A DNA stretch of 64,000 nucleotides, from the NCBI GenBank assembly GCA_020639075.1, contig JACKHI010000001.1:744001-808000 (forward strand), in the 5' to 3' direction. Position numbers and translations under genes: made by a program. Each line of letters opens with the position of its first letter. Positions within the stretch are counted from its first letter, which is position 1. The stretch comes from Phycisphaerales bacterium (lineage in GTDB: Bacteria; Planctomycetota; Phycisphaerae; UBA1845; UTPLA1). Positions 28,401 through 37,498 of the stretch are shown here, in pieces. Under the pieces are notes generated by a model. The model was not told where the DNA came from and searched no databases. It worked only from the letters and a program-made list of their open reading frames with translations.

Positions 28401-31400
28401 GACACCGTCATTGTCGCTGTCGCTGTCCGGCGCGCCGCAGCCGCATGCGCCAGGATCGATCTTGTTCGGATCGCCAGGGCAGCCATCGATGCAATCCTGC
28501 TCGCCGTCGCCGTCGGAATCCATATCGGGAATGCCACATCCACAAACACCCGCAGCGATCTTCCCTGGATCGTGCGGACAGGCGTCGGCGCAATCCGGCG
28601 TACCCTCGAGATCGCTGTCGACATCAGAAACGCCGCAGCCGCATAAGCCAGGCGTCGCCTTCAGCGGATCGGCCGGACACGCATCACAACCGTCGGGCAC
28701 GCCGTCGCTATCGGCATCCTGCGAATCATCAAATCCCGGACAGGCGTCACACTCGTCCGGCGTGCCGTCGCCGTCGGCGTCGATTGCGTCGTCGACGCCC
28801 TCGCATCGATCGACGCAATCGGCAACGCCATCGCCATCGCTGTCGATCTCGGACGCGCCGCAACCGCACTGCCCCGCGATTGACTTCAGCGGATCGAGCG
28901 GACATTCGTCGAGGCAATCCGCAACGCCGTCGTTGTCCGCGTCGCCATCGGCCACGCCGCAACCGCAGATGCCGGGGACCGTCTTGTTCGGATCCTGCGG
29001 ACAGGCATCGCTGCAATCGGGAGCGCCGTCGCCATCCGCATCATGATCCGCGATACCGCAGCCGCATGCGCCGGGCTCGACTTTGTCGGGATCGGCCGGG
29101 CACGCATCATGGCAATCGGGCGTGCCGTCATTGTCCGCGTCGGTATCCGGCACGCCGCATCCACAGATGCCGGGCGCGAATTTGCCCGGATCCGTCGGGC
29201 ACAAGTCGCGACAATTCGGCAGGCCGTCGCCGTCCGAATCGACGTCGGGCATGCCGCAGCCGCAGATGCCCGCCATGATCTTGAATGGATCGTCGGGACA
29301 CGCGTCACACGCGTCCGGGACGCCTTCGCCGTCGCGATCGACATTGTCGTCGCCCTTGGCGCATACGTCGCAGCCATCGGGGACGCCGTCGCCGTCGGAA
29401 TCCAGGAGATCGTCTGCATTTGGACAACGATCATCGCAGTCCGCGACGCCGTCATCGTCGGAATCGACGTCGGAACGATGGCAGCCGCAGATGCCTGGTG
29501 CGACCTTTTCCGGATCGAGCGGGCAGCCGTCGATACAATCCGGAGCTCCGTCGCCGTCAGTATCCGTGTCTGCGATTCCGCAACCGCACGCCCCCGGTTC
29601 CGACTTCTTGGTATCGTCAGGACAACCATCACGGCAGTCGGGCAGACCGTCGCCGTCGCTGTCGACATCCGCCGTTCCGCACCCGCATTCGCCGGGATCC
29701 GTCTTGTGAGGATCGAGTCGGCATGCATCAATGCAATCGGGAGTTCCGTCGCCGTCGCTGTCCGTATCCGCCACACCGCAACCGCACGTGCCCGGGCCCG
29801 ACTTGTGCGGATCATCGGGGCAATTGTCGCATCCGTCCGGCACGCCGTCGGCATCGCGATCGAGTGCATCATCCGCGCCGGCGCAGATGTCGCATTCATC
29901 CGGAAACGTGTCGCCGTCGGTATCTGTCGCATCATCTCCGCCAGGGCACGCATCGATGCAATTCGGCGCACCGTCGCCGTCGGTATCCATCTCCGACACG
30001 CCGCACCCGCATATGCCTGGTTCCGTCTTCAGTGGATCCATCGGACAGGCATCCTGGCAATCGGCGGTTCCGTCCTGATCCGAGTCCACGTCCGCGATGC
30101 CGCAACCACAAATCCCCGGCAGAATCTTGTTCGGATCGAGCGGGCAATCGTCGTCACAGTCCGGCGTGCCGTCGCCATCGCTGTCGTGATCGGAAACGCC
30201 GCACCCACAGTCGCCGGGCTCACGTTTGAGCGGATCGTTCGGGCACGTATCCACGCAATCGGGCGCTCCGTCCTGATCCGTATCCGTTTCCGCATTTCCG
30301 CAACCGCAGGCGCCGGGCGCGAATTTCTCCGGGTCATCCGGACAACCATCGCGACAATCCGGCAGCCCATCGCCATCGCGATCGTCGTCGGCGATTCCGC
30401 AACCGCAAATCCCGGGCGCGAACTTGTTCGGATCGTTCGGGCAACCGTCATGACAATCGGGTCGGCCATCGGAATCGGAATCCACATCAGGCGATCCGCA
30501 TCCGCAGATCCCCGGCATCAGCTTGTCGGGATCAAGAGGACAAGCGTCGTTGCAATCCGGCGTGCCGTCGTTGTCCGAGTCATCATCGGCGACGCCGCAA
30601 CCGCAAACGCCCGGATCGAATTTGTCGGGATCGTCGGGGCAGGCATCGAGACAATCGGGCAGTCCGTCGTTATCCCTGTCGTCGTCGGGCGTTCCGCAAC
30701 CGCATTCTCCCGGCGCCGTCTTCGACGGATCACTCGGACAATCGTCGATGCAGTCCGGCGCGCCGTCATTGTCCGAGTCCACGTCGCTGACGCCGCAGCC
30801 GCAGACTCCGATTGTCGTCTTGTTCGAATCGTGCGGACACTCGTCATCGCAATCGGGCACTGCGTCGTTGTCGCTATCGACGTCGGATTCGCCGCAGCCG
30901 CACAATCCGGGCTCAACTTTGTTCGGATCCTGTGGACAACTGTCGCAATCGTCGATGACGCCGTCGCCGTCGGTATCAACTTCACATTCATCCGGCGTGC
31001 CGTCCTCATCGCAATCGAACGATTCGCCGAGTTGAATGTCGCATGCATCCGGCTGATCGTTCTCATTGCAGTCGCCGGAGACGATTCCGCAGTGAACGTC
31101 GACGTGAATCACGATATCGTCCATACCGCCGTACCCGTCCGCGACTCGGACGACGAACGCATCCGCCATCGCTTGTAATGGATCGGGCGTGTAGCAGACG
31201 TGCACGCATTCACCCGTTGCGCCGTCAAGAAAACTCACGTTGCCATGATCCGCCGGATCGTGAATCGACCACATCAGGCTTGCGTCGGGGTTGTCGGGAT
31301 CCGTCGCGCACAGCTCCGGCACATTGGCGCTGTCGCCACAATCGCTGCCGATCTGAACAGACAGTGACTGGCTCGCGCCCTGAACGATCTGCGGCGGCTC

Positions 31401-33092
31401 GTTCAACGTTCGAACATGGATCAGGATGACATCGGTGTTTCCCGCCGGATCAGCCACTTCCACTTCGAACGAAACGTCGACGAGTTGTCCGGCCGGCGGC
31501 TGGTAACACGCCTGCACGCCTGCTCCGACCGGCTGCCCCAACAGCGCGGCCAGACCGCTGGCCGGCGGCGTCTTGATCCGCCAATGGAGCAGCGCATCGT
31601 CGCCATCTGGATCGACAGCGGACAGGGCGATTCGATTCTCGGGATTCGTGCATGAGCTGTTTTTCTCGACTGTCTTCTCGATGGCATCGCCCTGCGTGAT
31701 CACTGGAGGTGCGTTCGTCAGTGTTATGTCGATCCGCAAGGTATCGCTGCCCCCGCAACCGTCGTCGACGCGAACCGTGAAACTCGTCCCCGCTGTCTGC
31801 CCCGGGGCGGGCGCGTAGCAGATGCTGACAGTCCCCCCCGTATTGCTGAACGGAAATTCAGCGCTGCCCAGGGCCGGCGGCGACGAGATCGACCACTGCA
31901 GCATTGATGCACTTCCATCAGGGTCCGACGCAGTGAGTCCGATTTGATTCGCCGGATCGAGGCACTGGCTTTCCTGTGCGATTGTCACCGACCTCGGATC
32001 GATGCCCTGAATGACCGGCGATGCGCTGGCGGTCCATTGCTTGGTGACAACGGGCGACACGCGAGGCTCATTGGTCAAAGGCGACACAAACGAGGCGCGA
32101 ATGCGATCCTCTCCCGGGCCTCCCATGCCTGTGTACGAAAACGTCGCGATGCCGGCGCCGTTGGTGACGCGCACGCCATTTGCTCCCGCATTGGGCCCGG
32201 AGACGACCTCAAAGTTGACAGTGACGCCGGAAAAAGCGACGCATGGCGCGTCGTCGCGCATGACGAACGCCGTCACGGTGTGATCCGTGCAGAGCGTGTT
32301 TTGCGACGCCTCTGGTTCGAGCGTAACAAACGGCCCGATACACGTTGTCGAGTCGCCACCGATGATCAAGGGCCTCAGCGCGCCATGGTTTTCTCGCGCC
32401 AGGACATCAAGGCCGAAGAAATCCTCGGGGCTGATGAACGCCGTGTGAAACGGCTGCACGGCCGTCGCTGACGGGCTGAGAACACCGAGTCCATCGGGCG
32501 TAACGACGACTCCCGCACCACCTGACGTGCCGAGATCCACCCAGTCGATTCCGCCGAGCGGAAACCAACCGTAGCCGCCGATCGCGTTCTGCGAAAATGC
32601 CGCGAGACCACCGCCGGCGTTGACGAACGCGACGATGTCATCGGTCCGTTGATTGATCTTGGCGAGATCGGCCGGCGACAGGCCGCCGGCCAGTGTGTAC
32701 AACTCATCCGACGCCGTCGGCATGTAGATGGCGTCGTAAGCGCGGAGGTCGACCGCGAGAATTTCACTGCCTGCGGCGACAGTCAACGTGAAGCCGAGAT
32801 CGCTCGCGATCACGGCGGCGTCGGTGCCGCTATAGCCGATCGGACCGCCGGTTCCGCCGAGTTGAATAATCCGCGACGGATCAGCTCGGCCTTCGACAAT
32901 GTAGAGCGTGGAATTCGAAACGACGTACGAAATGATGTCTTGCATCATTACCGCGCCGGGATCACCGTGATCTTCCGGGTCCATTCCCGAGACGATAATG
33001 GGCCCCGCGTGACTCACAGGCGCCGCAAGGAGAAGTGACATGAGCGCCGCAACCGACGCCCAGCCGATGCAACCGACTCGATGTGCGTTCAT
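25479..33092 (-). CDS. Giant secreted thrombospondin-type-3-like repeat protein with C-terminal membrane anchor
   Basis: About 2537 aa. A signal peptide (MNAHRVGCIGWASVAALMSLLLAAPVSHA) is followed by a domain of about 250 residues with DUF/Gly-rich folds and an Ig-like segment. Three cadherin-like repeats of ~100 residues with paired Cys come next (about 31070-32030). A short EF-hand spacer then leads to 44 units of DxDxDGxPDCxDxCPxDPxKxxPGxCGCG. The C-terminus has an Asn/Gly linker, a Cys-rich CSACGECLCG, a hydrophobic stretch and a basic tail (RRAWRTRHRRSTR), resembling a tripartite sorting signal. TSP3 repeats bind calcium through the Asp motifs, and the paired Cys probably form disulfides. 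ATG 33092 is used; an upstream TTG (33122) with GAGG is an alternative start. Confidence 0.9.
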   Translation of the reverse strand: MNAHRVGCIGWASVAALMSLLLAAPVSHAGPIIVSGMDPEDHGDPGAVMMQDIISYVVSNSTLYIVEGRADPSRIIQLGGTGGPIGYSGTDAAVIASDLGFTLTVAAGSEILAVDLRAYDAIYMPTASDELYTLAGGLSPADLAKINQRTDDIVAFVNAGGGLAAFSQNAIGGYGWFPLGGIDWVDLGTSGGAGVVVTPDGLGVLSPSATAVQPFHTAFISPEDFFGLDVLARENHGALRPLIIGGDSTTCIGPFVTLEPEASQNTLCTDHTVTAFVMRDDAPCVAFSGVTVNFEVVSGPNAGANGVRVTNGAGIATFSYTGMGGPGEDRIRASFVSPLTNEPRVSPVVTKQWTASASPVIQGIDPRSVTIAQESQCLDPANQIGLTASDPDGSASMLQWSISSPPALGSAEFPFSNTGGTVSICYAPAPGQTAGTSFTVRVDDGCGGSDTLRIDITLTNAPPVITQGDAIEKTVEKNSSCTNPENRIALSAVDPDGDDALLHWRIKTPPASGLAALLGQPVGAGVQACYQPPAGQLVDVSFEVEVADPAGNTDVILIHVRTLNEPPQIVQGASQSLSVQIGSDCGDSANVPELCATDPDNPDASLMWSIHDPADHGNVSFLDGATGECVHVCYTPDPLQAMADAFVVRVADGYGGMDDIVIHVDVHCGIVSGDCNENDQPDACDIQLGESFDCDEDGTPDECEVDTDGDGVIDDCDSCPQDPNKVEPGLCGCGESDVDSDNDAVPDCDDECPHDSNKTTIGVCGCGVSDVDSDNDGAPDCIDDCPSDPSKTAPGECGCGTPDDDRDNDGLPDCLDACPDDPDKFDPGVCGCGVADDDSDNDGTPDCNDACPLDPDKLMPGICGCGSPDVDSDSDGRPDCHDGCPNDPNKFAPGICGCGIADDDRDGDGLPDCRDGCPDDPEKFAPGACGCGNAETDTDQDGAPDCVDTCPNDPLKREPGDCGCGVSDHDSDGDGTPDCDDDCPLDPNKILPGICGCGIADVDSDQDGTADCQDACPMDPLKTEPGICGCGVSEMDTDGDGAPNCIDACPGGDDATDTDGDTFPDECDICAGADDALDRDADGVPDGCDNCPDDPHKSGPGTCGCGVADTDSDGDGTPDCIDACRLDPHKTDPGECGCGTADVDSDGDGLPDCRDGCPDDTKKSEPGACGCGIADTDTDGDGAPDCIDGCPLDPEKVAPGICGCHRSDVDSDDDGVADCDDRCPNADDLLDSDGDGVPDGCDVCAKGDDNVDRDGEGVPDACDACPDDPFKIMAGICGCGMPDVDSDGDGLPNCRDLCPTDPGKFAPGICGCGVPDTDADNDGTPDCHDACPADPDKVEPGACGCGIADHDADGDGAPDCSDACPQDPNKTVPGICGCGVADGDADNDGVADCLDECPLDPLKSIAGQCGCGASEIDSDGDGVADCVDRCEGVDDAIDADGDGTPDECDACPGFDDSQDADSDGVPDGCDACPADPLKATPGLCGCGVSDVDSDLEGTPDCADACPHDPGKIAAGVCGCGIPDMDSDGDGEQDCIDGCPGDPNKIDPGACGCGAPDSDSDNDGVADCVDACPNDPMKVHPGSCGCGTPDIDSDADGTPDCLDACPNDPNKIWPGLCGCGIADVDTDGDVMPDCHDGCVNDPGKVAPGICGCGTPDTDSDGDGLPDCRDGCPQDGNKYLPGACGCGMPDTDSDSDGFADCVDECPLDPDKHAAGVCGCGDSEMDLDGDGAPDCVDGCPFDPDKIEPGGCGCGAADVDSDGDGSLDCDDDCPNDPDKTAPGVCGCGIPDDDADSDGAPNCVDICAAGDDAIDTDGDGVPDACDVCSLGDDALDADGDGIADACDDCPTDPDKTSPGACGCGVSDVDRDGDGAPDCNDACPDDPDKTDPGACGCGISDNDSDGDLVPDCLDDCPDDADKIEPGACGCGVAESDRDSDEVPDCIDGCPDDPFKASPGVCGCGVSDVDSDHDTVPDCVDKCPNADDRLDADGDGMPDGCDVCDGFDDYADADGEGVPDGCDDCPNDPLKIVPGLCGCGVADNDADGDGMPDCHDGCPNDPLKIAEGICGCSVPDTDSDWDRTPDCNDNCPEDPNKVEPGLCGCGVSDLDTDQDSVPDCHDGCPNDPNKSAPGVCGCGIPDTDSDGDGVANCIDTCPDGDDMVDSDDDGIPDDCDICEGSDDAIDTDGDGAPDGCDECPQDPGKTTPGGCGCGVPDLDSDNDSALDCHDQCPLDPRKTEPGVCGCGVVESGDRDGDGALDCIDECPDDPEKTAPGDCGCFASDVDSDGDGTPDCHDGCPADPEKTESGVCGCGVPDIDSDGDDVFDCNDDCPLDSEKVEPGICGCGIADTDTDSDGTPDCNDECPLDPAKIVPGVAGCGQAEPDADGDGVPDPIDGCPDDPSKSEPGVCGCGRADSDTDGDSVFDCIDNCIDVANADQSDADEDEVGDACDNCPSMENPTQTDSDSDGVGDACESTTNSNDNTSGNGNGNNGPPAGGDVPPDCSACGECLCGVQLGMTLFCTTGGILLMKRRAWRTRHRRSTR
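25800..30930 (-). repeat. 44-unit TSP3-like Cys/Asp array
   Basis: Forty-four tandem units, mostly 33 residues (about 99 bp). Six units (10, 14, 19, 29, 33, 37 counted from the N-terminus) are longer, with two extra 21-residue half-units ending in DxCDxC. Copies vary freely at third codon positions. Confidence 0.9.
31070..32030 (-). repeat. Three cadherin-like repeats with Cys pair
   Basis: Three ~105-residue units, each opening with P-x-I-x-Q-G, an early Cys before an N-rich turn, ATDPDG, W-S-I, and closing with a CY-x-P then F-x-V-R-V-x-D-G. They match the five units in the protein at 37499-40015. Confidence 0.8.
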
Positions 33093-33294
33093 CGCATCAC
33101 GCGCTTTCCGGGCAGCGCGCAATTGACCGGACCTCAGCGGGCCGTGACCGCTTCGTCGGAATCGTCACGAGCCTTCAACGCGACATGACCCGCAAACGTC
33201 AGGACGCGATGCCAAGGGATCGCACTGCGCCGTCGCGCCGAGACATTTGTTGGCACACTTTTGCCGGCAATCCGCATGTTGCCCCTTCTTCGCC

Positions 33295-34659
33295 TTATTC
33301 CCTTTTGACTATCAGCGCCGGGACATCGCCTGTCGCATGGCTCCATACCTGCAGGCGTTTCGTGATCCGCGACGCGTCAGCTTTCGAGTTCGCCACGACG
33401 CCGCCCGTCGCGGCGACGAGATCCTGCACGCCGTCGAGATTGACGTCGCCAAACGTAACACACCACGTCGTCGACAGCCCCGTATCGGGGATGTCGGATC
33501 CGAGCACGCGTTCAAACACACCAGTACCGTCACCTCGCAACACGAAAATCCCATAGACGGTACCGACGACCAGCGCTTCGCGCCCCGTCACGGCGATGTC
33601 CATGTGACCGTCGCCGTCCAGATCGGCGAGGCCGATACCAATCGCGCCGCCCTGCATCTCCCGAAACACGTCCCGTTGCTTTTCCCATTCGCCGACGGCG
33701 GACTGCAAATACAGCTCCACGCCGTCCACCCAGTTGGCCGCGACAAGATCGATGCGGCCGTCTTCATTGACGTCGCCTAGTGCGACTTGGTAATACAGTC
33801 CGCCAACAGTCGCAGCGGACAGCCCCTCCGAGGCCGACAGCCAGAAGTTGCCGCCGTTGCCGAGCCAGACGCGAGGGCCCTCTTCGTGTGCGGCAACGAT
33901 GTCCAGCAAGCCGTCTCGATTAACATCTTCGAGCAGAACCGTATTGGCGAACCCTTCACTCGGCAGTCCGTGCGACATGTCGATCCAACGTCCGCCGTCG
34001 CCGGCATTCCGAAATGCTCGAACGCCGCCTCTACCCGATGCACCAACGACGAGGTCGATCGCGCCGTCGCTGTCGAAATCCCCCAGCGCCACATCCTCGA
34101 CGCCGGGCGCAAACGGATCGTCCGCCGTGCGATCAACTTCAGGCCTGAACATGTCGATGTCCGTATCGAGCCGCGTCCATTGACCGGCGCCGTTCCCGAG
34201 AAACACGTCGATGCCGAAGCAGTGATCCGCGACGACCAGATCGATCAACCCGTCGCCGTTGACATCATCCAGCGCGACGCCGCCGCCGCAGGAGCGTTTG
34301 CCTTGGAGCCCTTGCGACGAATCGCGCCAAGTGCCCTTGCCGTCGCCGAGCCAGACGTGCGGACCATCCCCCTTGCGGGCAATCGCGGCGAGATCCGGCA
34401 GTCCGTCGCCGTTCACGTCGGCCATCGCGGGATGGCACTTCCACATTCCTTCCTCGGGAAGACCATCGGCGAACAGTTGAAACCTCGACTCCATTTGCGG
34501 CATTCTTTCAGCAACGACTGTTCGCCCCGTCGCTTCGCTTGACGCGTTGGACTGATCCGCCTGATCTGCCGGGCGGCAATGTACGATCGCACCAAGGATG
34601 ATGAACGCGATCGACGCGTTCGCGATCGGACGAACTAAATGGGAACGTCTCGAAACCAC
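33295..34659 (-). CDS. Secreted FG-GAP/VCBS repeat protein
   Basis: About 454 aa. A short basic N-terminus and hydrophobic segment (ANASIAFIILGAIVHC) form a signal peptide; the Cys is not in a good lipobox. About seven FG-GAP-type repeats follow, each with an Asp calcium loop such as DVNGDGLPDL, DVNGDGLIDL, DFDSDGAIDL, DVNRDGLLDI, DVNEDGRIDL and DLDGDGHMDI, spaced ~55-60 residues, as in integrin-alpha-like beta-propellers. GTG 34659 is chosen because a strong AAAGGAGG lies about 7 nt upstream; a TTG at 34680 is less likely. It overlaps the upstream lipoprotein by 25 bp, so the two are probably coupled. Confidence 0.86.
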   Translation of the reverse strand: MVSRRSHLVRPIANASIAFIILGAIVHCRPADQADQSNASSEATGRTVVAERMPQMESRFQLFADGLPEEGMWKCHPAMADVNGDGLPDLAAIARKGDGPHVWLGDGKGTWRDSSQGLQGKRSCGGGVALDDVNGDGLIDLVVADHCFGIDVFLGNGAGQWTRLDTDIDMFRPEVDRTADDPFAPGVEDVALGDFDSDGAIDLVVGASGRGGVRAFRNAGDGGRWIDMSHGLPSEGFANTVLLEDVNRDGLLDIVAAHEEGPRVWLGNGGNFWLSASEGLSAATVGGLYYQVALGDVNEDGRIDLVAANWVDGVELYLQSAVGEWEKQRDVFREMQGGAIGIGLADLDGDGHMDIAVTGREALVVGTVYGIFVLRGDGTGVFERVLGSDIPDTGLSTTWCVTFGDVNLDGVQDLVAATGGVVANSKADASRITKRLQVWSHATGDVPALIVKRE

Positions 34660-35444
34660 GTGGCTCCCTCCTTTCGCCAAAGCTCTGTCACTCGGACAAT
34701 CTTCGGCGAAAGCTTCGACAGACTGGGATCAGCCGATGCGACAAGGTACGCAGCACGAACGCGACCGGCGTTCCCGATCACTTCGACCCACTCGGGCTCC
34801 GCGGCCAGGATCCTCAACACGGCTTCCGACTCGGCGAATTCGGCGTACGGCATTTTCGCGCGACCGGCAGGATCCAGGCACGCATACATCGCTTCGAAGT
34901 CGGCGCTGACGCGCGCCTGCCCATATTCGAGGAACCTTTCGCGGAGCGCCGATTCGCACTCAGTCGACCGTAGCGACGGCGCCCGTGGAAGCGCGTCCGA
35001 TTCTTCCGGCGTGCAAGGTCGCCAACGGCCTGTTTCACGAATCCAGGTTTCCCACCGCGTAATGGATCGCGCCGGTATGTCGGCGAATTTCGCGAGCGCC
35101 GTCTGACTTCGGAGCTGTACCCAACCGACATCGTCACGGTTTTCCACGTCTTCAAGTTCGAATTCAAGATAATGAAAGAGATTGTCGGCGCCGTTGCGAA
35201 CAAATGAATCGCAATCGACGCTCGCACGATATGACGCCGGTTGAAACCGATAAATCGTCGCGTAATCCCGCGCGACTCGAGCCGACCACAACGTCGTCGC
35301 CGCGTCGCGCAGATCTTCAGTTGGGCTGCCCTGCACGGGCGCATCTGGTGTCTTCCCTTGCGAACCCTCGCGGCTTACATCGCCCTGACAGCCCGCAAAG
35401 AGAATGACCGGCGCCAGGATGATCATGATTCGACCAAGTTGCAT
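34635..35444 (-). CDS. Lipoprotein of unknown function
   Basis: About 269 aa. ATG 35444 is preferred because AGGTG lies 6 nt upstream and it places a compact signal peptide (MQLGRIMIILAPVILFAGC) with lipobox LFAGC at the start. After a short linker, two similar halves, each with R-D-Y-x-x-I/M-Y-x-x-x-x-P-A-x-x, suggest a duplicated NTF2-like or SnoaL-like fold. This is inference. Conserved Trp and Glu residues are near the C-terminus (LWRKEGATWFRDVPI). It overlaps the FG-GAP gene and follows a secreted protein gene by 149 bp on the same strand. Function unknown. Confidence 0.8.
   Translation of the reverse strand: MQLGRIMIILAPVILFAGCQGDVSREGSQGKTPDAPVQGSPTEDLRDAATTLWSARVARDYATIYRFQPASYRASVDCDSFVRNGADNLFHYLEFELEDVENRDDVGWVQLRSQTALAKFADIPARSITRWETWIRETGRWRPCTPEESDALPRAPSLRSTECESALRERFLEYGQARVSADFEAMYACLDPAGRAKMPYAEFAESEAVLRILAAEPEWVEVIGNAGRVRAAYLVASADPSLSKLSPKIVRVTELWRKEGATWFRDVPI
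34668..34674 (-). promoter_or_regulatory. Ribosome binding site deciding the FG-GAP start
   Basis: AAAGGAG(G) on the minus strand, inside the end of the lipoprotein gene and about 7 nt before GTG 34659. Confidence 0.65.
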
Positions 35445-35593
35445 GGCTGTCACCTGGGCATCGCCCCGGACGGGAGCGGCGCAACGGCCTATCCGTCGCA
35501 CCGCTCGAACAATGTCCATGCCGTCGCCCGTACTCTGCCGACGACGTTCGCCGGCCAGACACGGGCGACGTTTCACTTTGCCGGACTTGCGGT

Positions 35594-36886
35594 CTACTTC
35601 AGAGTGCGCGTTTCGGCCTTGAGCACTCTGGCCGGCTGAATCACCTCCGGCGGATTGCCGACGGGCTCATACACGATGAAGCCGTCCGTCCGTTCCCCCA
35701 TGCCGGACAAGGACATGCCGGTCAACGCAACGCGATCCGGCAGCCAAGTGATGATCTGCGCCGACAGTCCGATGATCGGCGCATCCACGCTCATGTGCCC
35801 CGGATCGGGCGGCGAGGCGTATGGATCCGCGGCTCGGTTGCAGTTGATGTTCGCACGGCCGTTGAATCGTGCCTTGCCACGATCGGTTGTCAGATAAGGA
35901 CGCGTGAAGAAGTTGTTCATCGTCGCGAACTCATCGAACAACGCCGAATCCCAGCAATTGATGCATCGATGCAGGTTGGTGTGCGGAACCTCATTCTCAT
36001 CCCACACATCCAGCTTGATATCCGTCGTCAGCGCCTGCTCGGGGCGATCCGTCGTGAAGTTCTGCATCATCGGCAGCAACGTGACGAACCCGTTGGCGAC
36101 GCTCAGTGACGGCGGGACCGTCAGATCGGGACCATACGCATCCGATCCCTGCGCGAAGAACTCCATCAGCAGGAATTCGGGATTCGCGTCGTAGTCCATT
36201 CCGTTCATGTTGAGCCGTCCCGGCCCGCCCGCCGGCACACTCGTGAACAGCGCACGATAGCTCCATGCCTTGTACTCGAACGCCGCGTTGTTGAAGTAGT
36301 CAACAAACGTCGCGGAGCCGACCAGGTGATTGTGTCGGATCGGCTCGCCGTTCGGCCCGATCGCGAATGCGACCAGGAAGCCCCGCACGCGTACGATGTT
36401 GGGGTTCATGAAATCCGGATGATCGCGGCCATCGGGATCGAGGGCCGTCATCGACGTCATGATGCTGCTTGGATGATGCGCGCCCGACATGCTGCCTGTC
36501 TTGGCGCCGGTGAACGCCGACCAATAGAGGGGCTCGTCGTGTGTTAGATCCACGACGGCATCCTGGAATTGATTGGCGCCGGGCTCGAGCGGCGGACCGC
36601 CGCCCAGCGGAATCCAGAACGGAATCTGATCATCGCCGTTCACGAGGAACAGCTTGACGCGCACGCCGTTCGTATAGAGGTCGTTCGTGAGCGAAATGAT
36701 CGTGTCGGTATAAACGTCTCCGGTCGCGAGATCCCACGCGATCTCGACGTGTGGCCAAACGAGACAACTGCCTTTCTGCGTCACGTTGACTCGACTGAGC
36801 TGATCGCCGCACACCTCCGATGCCGGAGCGACGATGGCAAACGCGCCCAATGCGAGCAAGGCGAACGCCATTCCAATGCGATTCAT
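35594..36886 (-). CDS. Secreted protein of unknown function
   Basis: 430 aa with a clear signal peptide (MNRIGMAFALLALGAFAIVAPASEVCGD). The mature part is a beta-rich domain, with repeated Gly-Pro turns and patches such as TNDLYTNGVRVKLFLVNGDDQ and PNIVRVRGFLVAFAIGPNGEP. Two Cys (HRCINCWD) sit in the second half. I do not recognise the family. AAGGGG precedes ATG 36886. It is the upstream gene of a same-strand line leading to the lipoprotein, FG-GAP and giant TSP3-like genes. Confidence 0.78.
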   Translation of the reverse strand: MNRIGMAFALLALGAFAIVAPASEVCGDQLSRVNVTQKGSCLVWPHVEIAWDLATGDVYTDTIISLTNDLYTNGVRVKLFLVNGDDQIPFWIPLGGGPPLEPGANQFQDAVVDLTHDEPLYWSAFTGAKTGSMSGAHHPSSIMTSMTALDPDGRDHPDFMNPNIVRVRGFLVAFAIGPNGEPIRHNHLVGSATFVDYFNNAAFEYKAWSYRALFTSVPAGGPGRLNMNGMDYDANPEFLLMEFFAQGSDAYGPDLTVPPSLSVANGFVTLLPMMQNFTTDRPEQALTTDIKLDVWDENEVPHTNLHRCINCWDSALFDEFATMNNFFTRPYLTTDRGKARFNGRANINCNRAADPYASPPDPGHMSVDAPIIGLSAQIITWLPDRVALTGMSLSGMGERTDGFIVYEPVGNPPEVIQPARVLKAETRTLK

Positions 36887-37498
36887 GGTTTCCCCTTTCT
36901 TGAAAAAACCAATCTACGTCCAATTATCCAATGCGGCCGCACTCTCTTAAGCGCCGTTGCGCGTCGGCCGCTTCGCGGGAATTTTCCGAGCCACGCGTTC
37001 ACGCAACGGCGACCGGGGCTGGTCATCCATGCATTCTCCTTTCAATGAAAACACTGCGTGCAATCTCGGCGAAGTGCCTTGGTCCTGCGACACAATACGA
37101 CTCGCCAGATCGCGATACAACACCTATTACGGTGCCGCCCGACCGCGCATTGCGCGCGGCGCATGAAATACAATGTCGCGACGGATGTATCGCGGAGTTC
37201 GCACAATCCGGATCACATGCAATGAACCGCGTCTCGGGATCCGGCGCACAAGTCAAAGAGATACCGAATATTGTCACGTGGATGCGCCGATGCCGCGCGA
37301 ACTCGCATCAGTTGCGACATGAAAAGGCGGCGCGGCGGACGTGCACAAAGCGCGCAAGCGTTCCAGCGGTACGCACAAAGCGACACAAAGATGCGCGTGC
37401 CGTTCGCACCCAAGCAATACAACATTGACGCCGACCTGAAAAATATGTCACTCGTCGCGATATCGCATTACCTTGATCTCACCGGAAGGAGCGACATC
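36887..37498 (+). other. Divergent intergenic region
   Basis: About 612 bp between a secreted protein gene (-) and the cadherin-like gene (+). It contains an inverted repeat CGCCGTTGCG (36952-36961) / CGCAACGGCG (37002-37011) with a 40-nt spacer. An open frame runs in from 37271, but the real start of the following gene is set at 37499 by its ribosome binding site. Promoters for both directions should be here; none is certain. Confidence 0.5.
37490..37491 (+). promoter_or_regulatory. Ribosome binding site of the cadherin-like gene
   Basis: The core of GGAAGGAG ends at about 37491, 7 nt before ATG 37499. It fixes the start of a frame that is open much further upstream. Confidence 0.7.

Noticed and set aside
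26226..31178. Very long open frames on the plus strand across the TSP3-like array (up to ~800 codons)
   Set aside because: They exist because the antisense of a repeated Asp/Gly/Cys code lacks stops. The products are repetitive Arg/Ala or Ser/Pro sequences with no signal peptide, start site or domain, while the minus strand encodes a coherent protein.
33251..33265. Sigma-54 -24/-12 look-alike TGGCAC..TTGC
   Set aside because: The GG-to-GC spacing is one base short of the consensus and there is no plus-strand gene downstream.
13077..37440. ATTGACGCCGACCTGAA occurs at 13077-13093 and 37424-37440, both noncoding
   Set aside because: A 17-nt exact repeat is within what chance allows for a 64-kb GC-rich sequence, and the flanks are unrelated.
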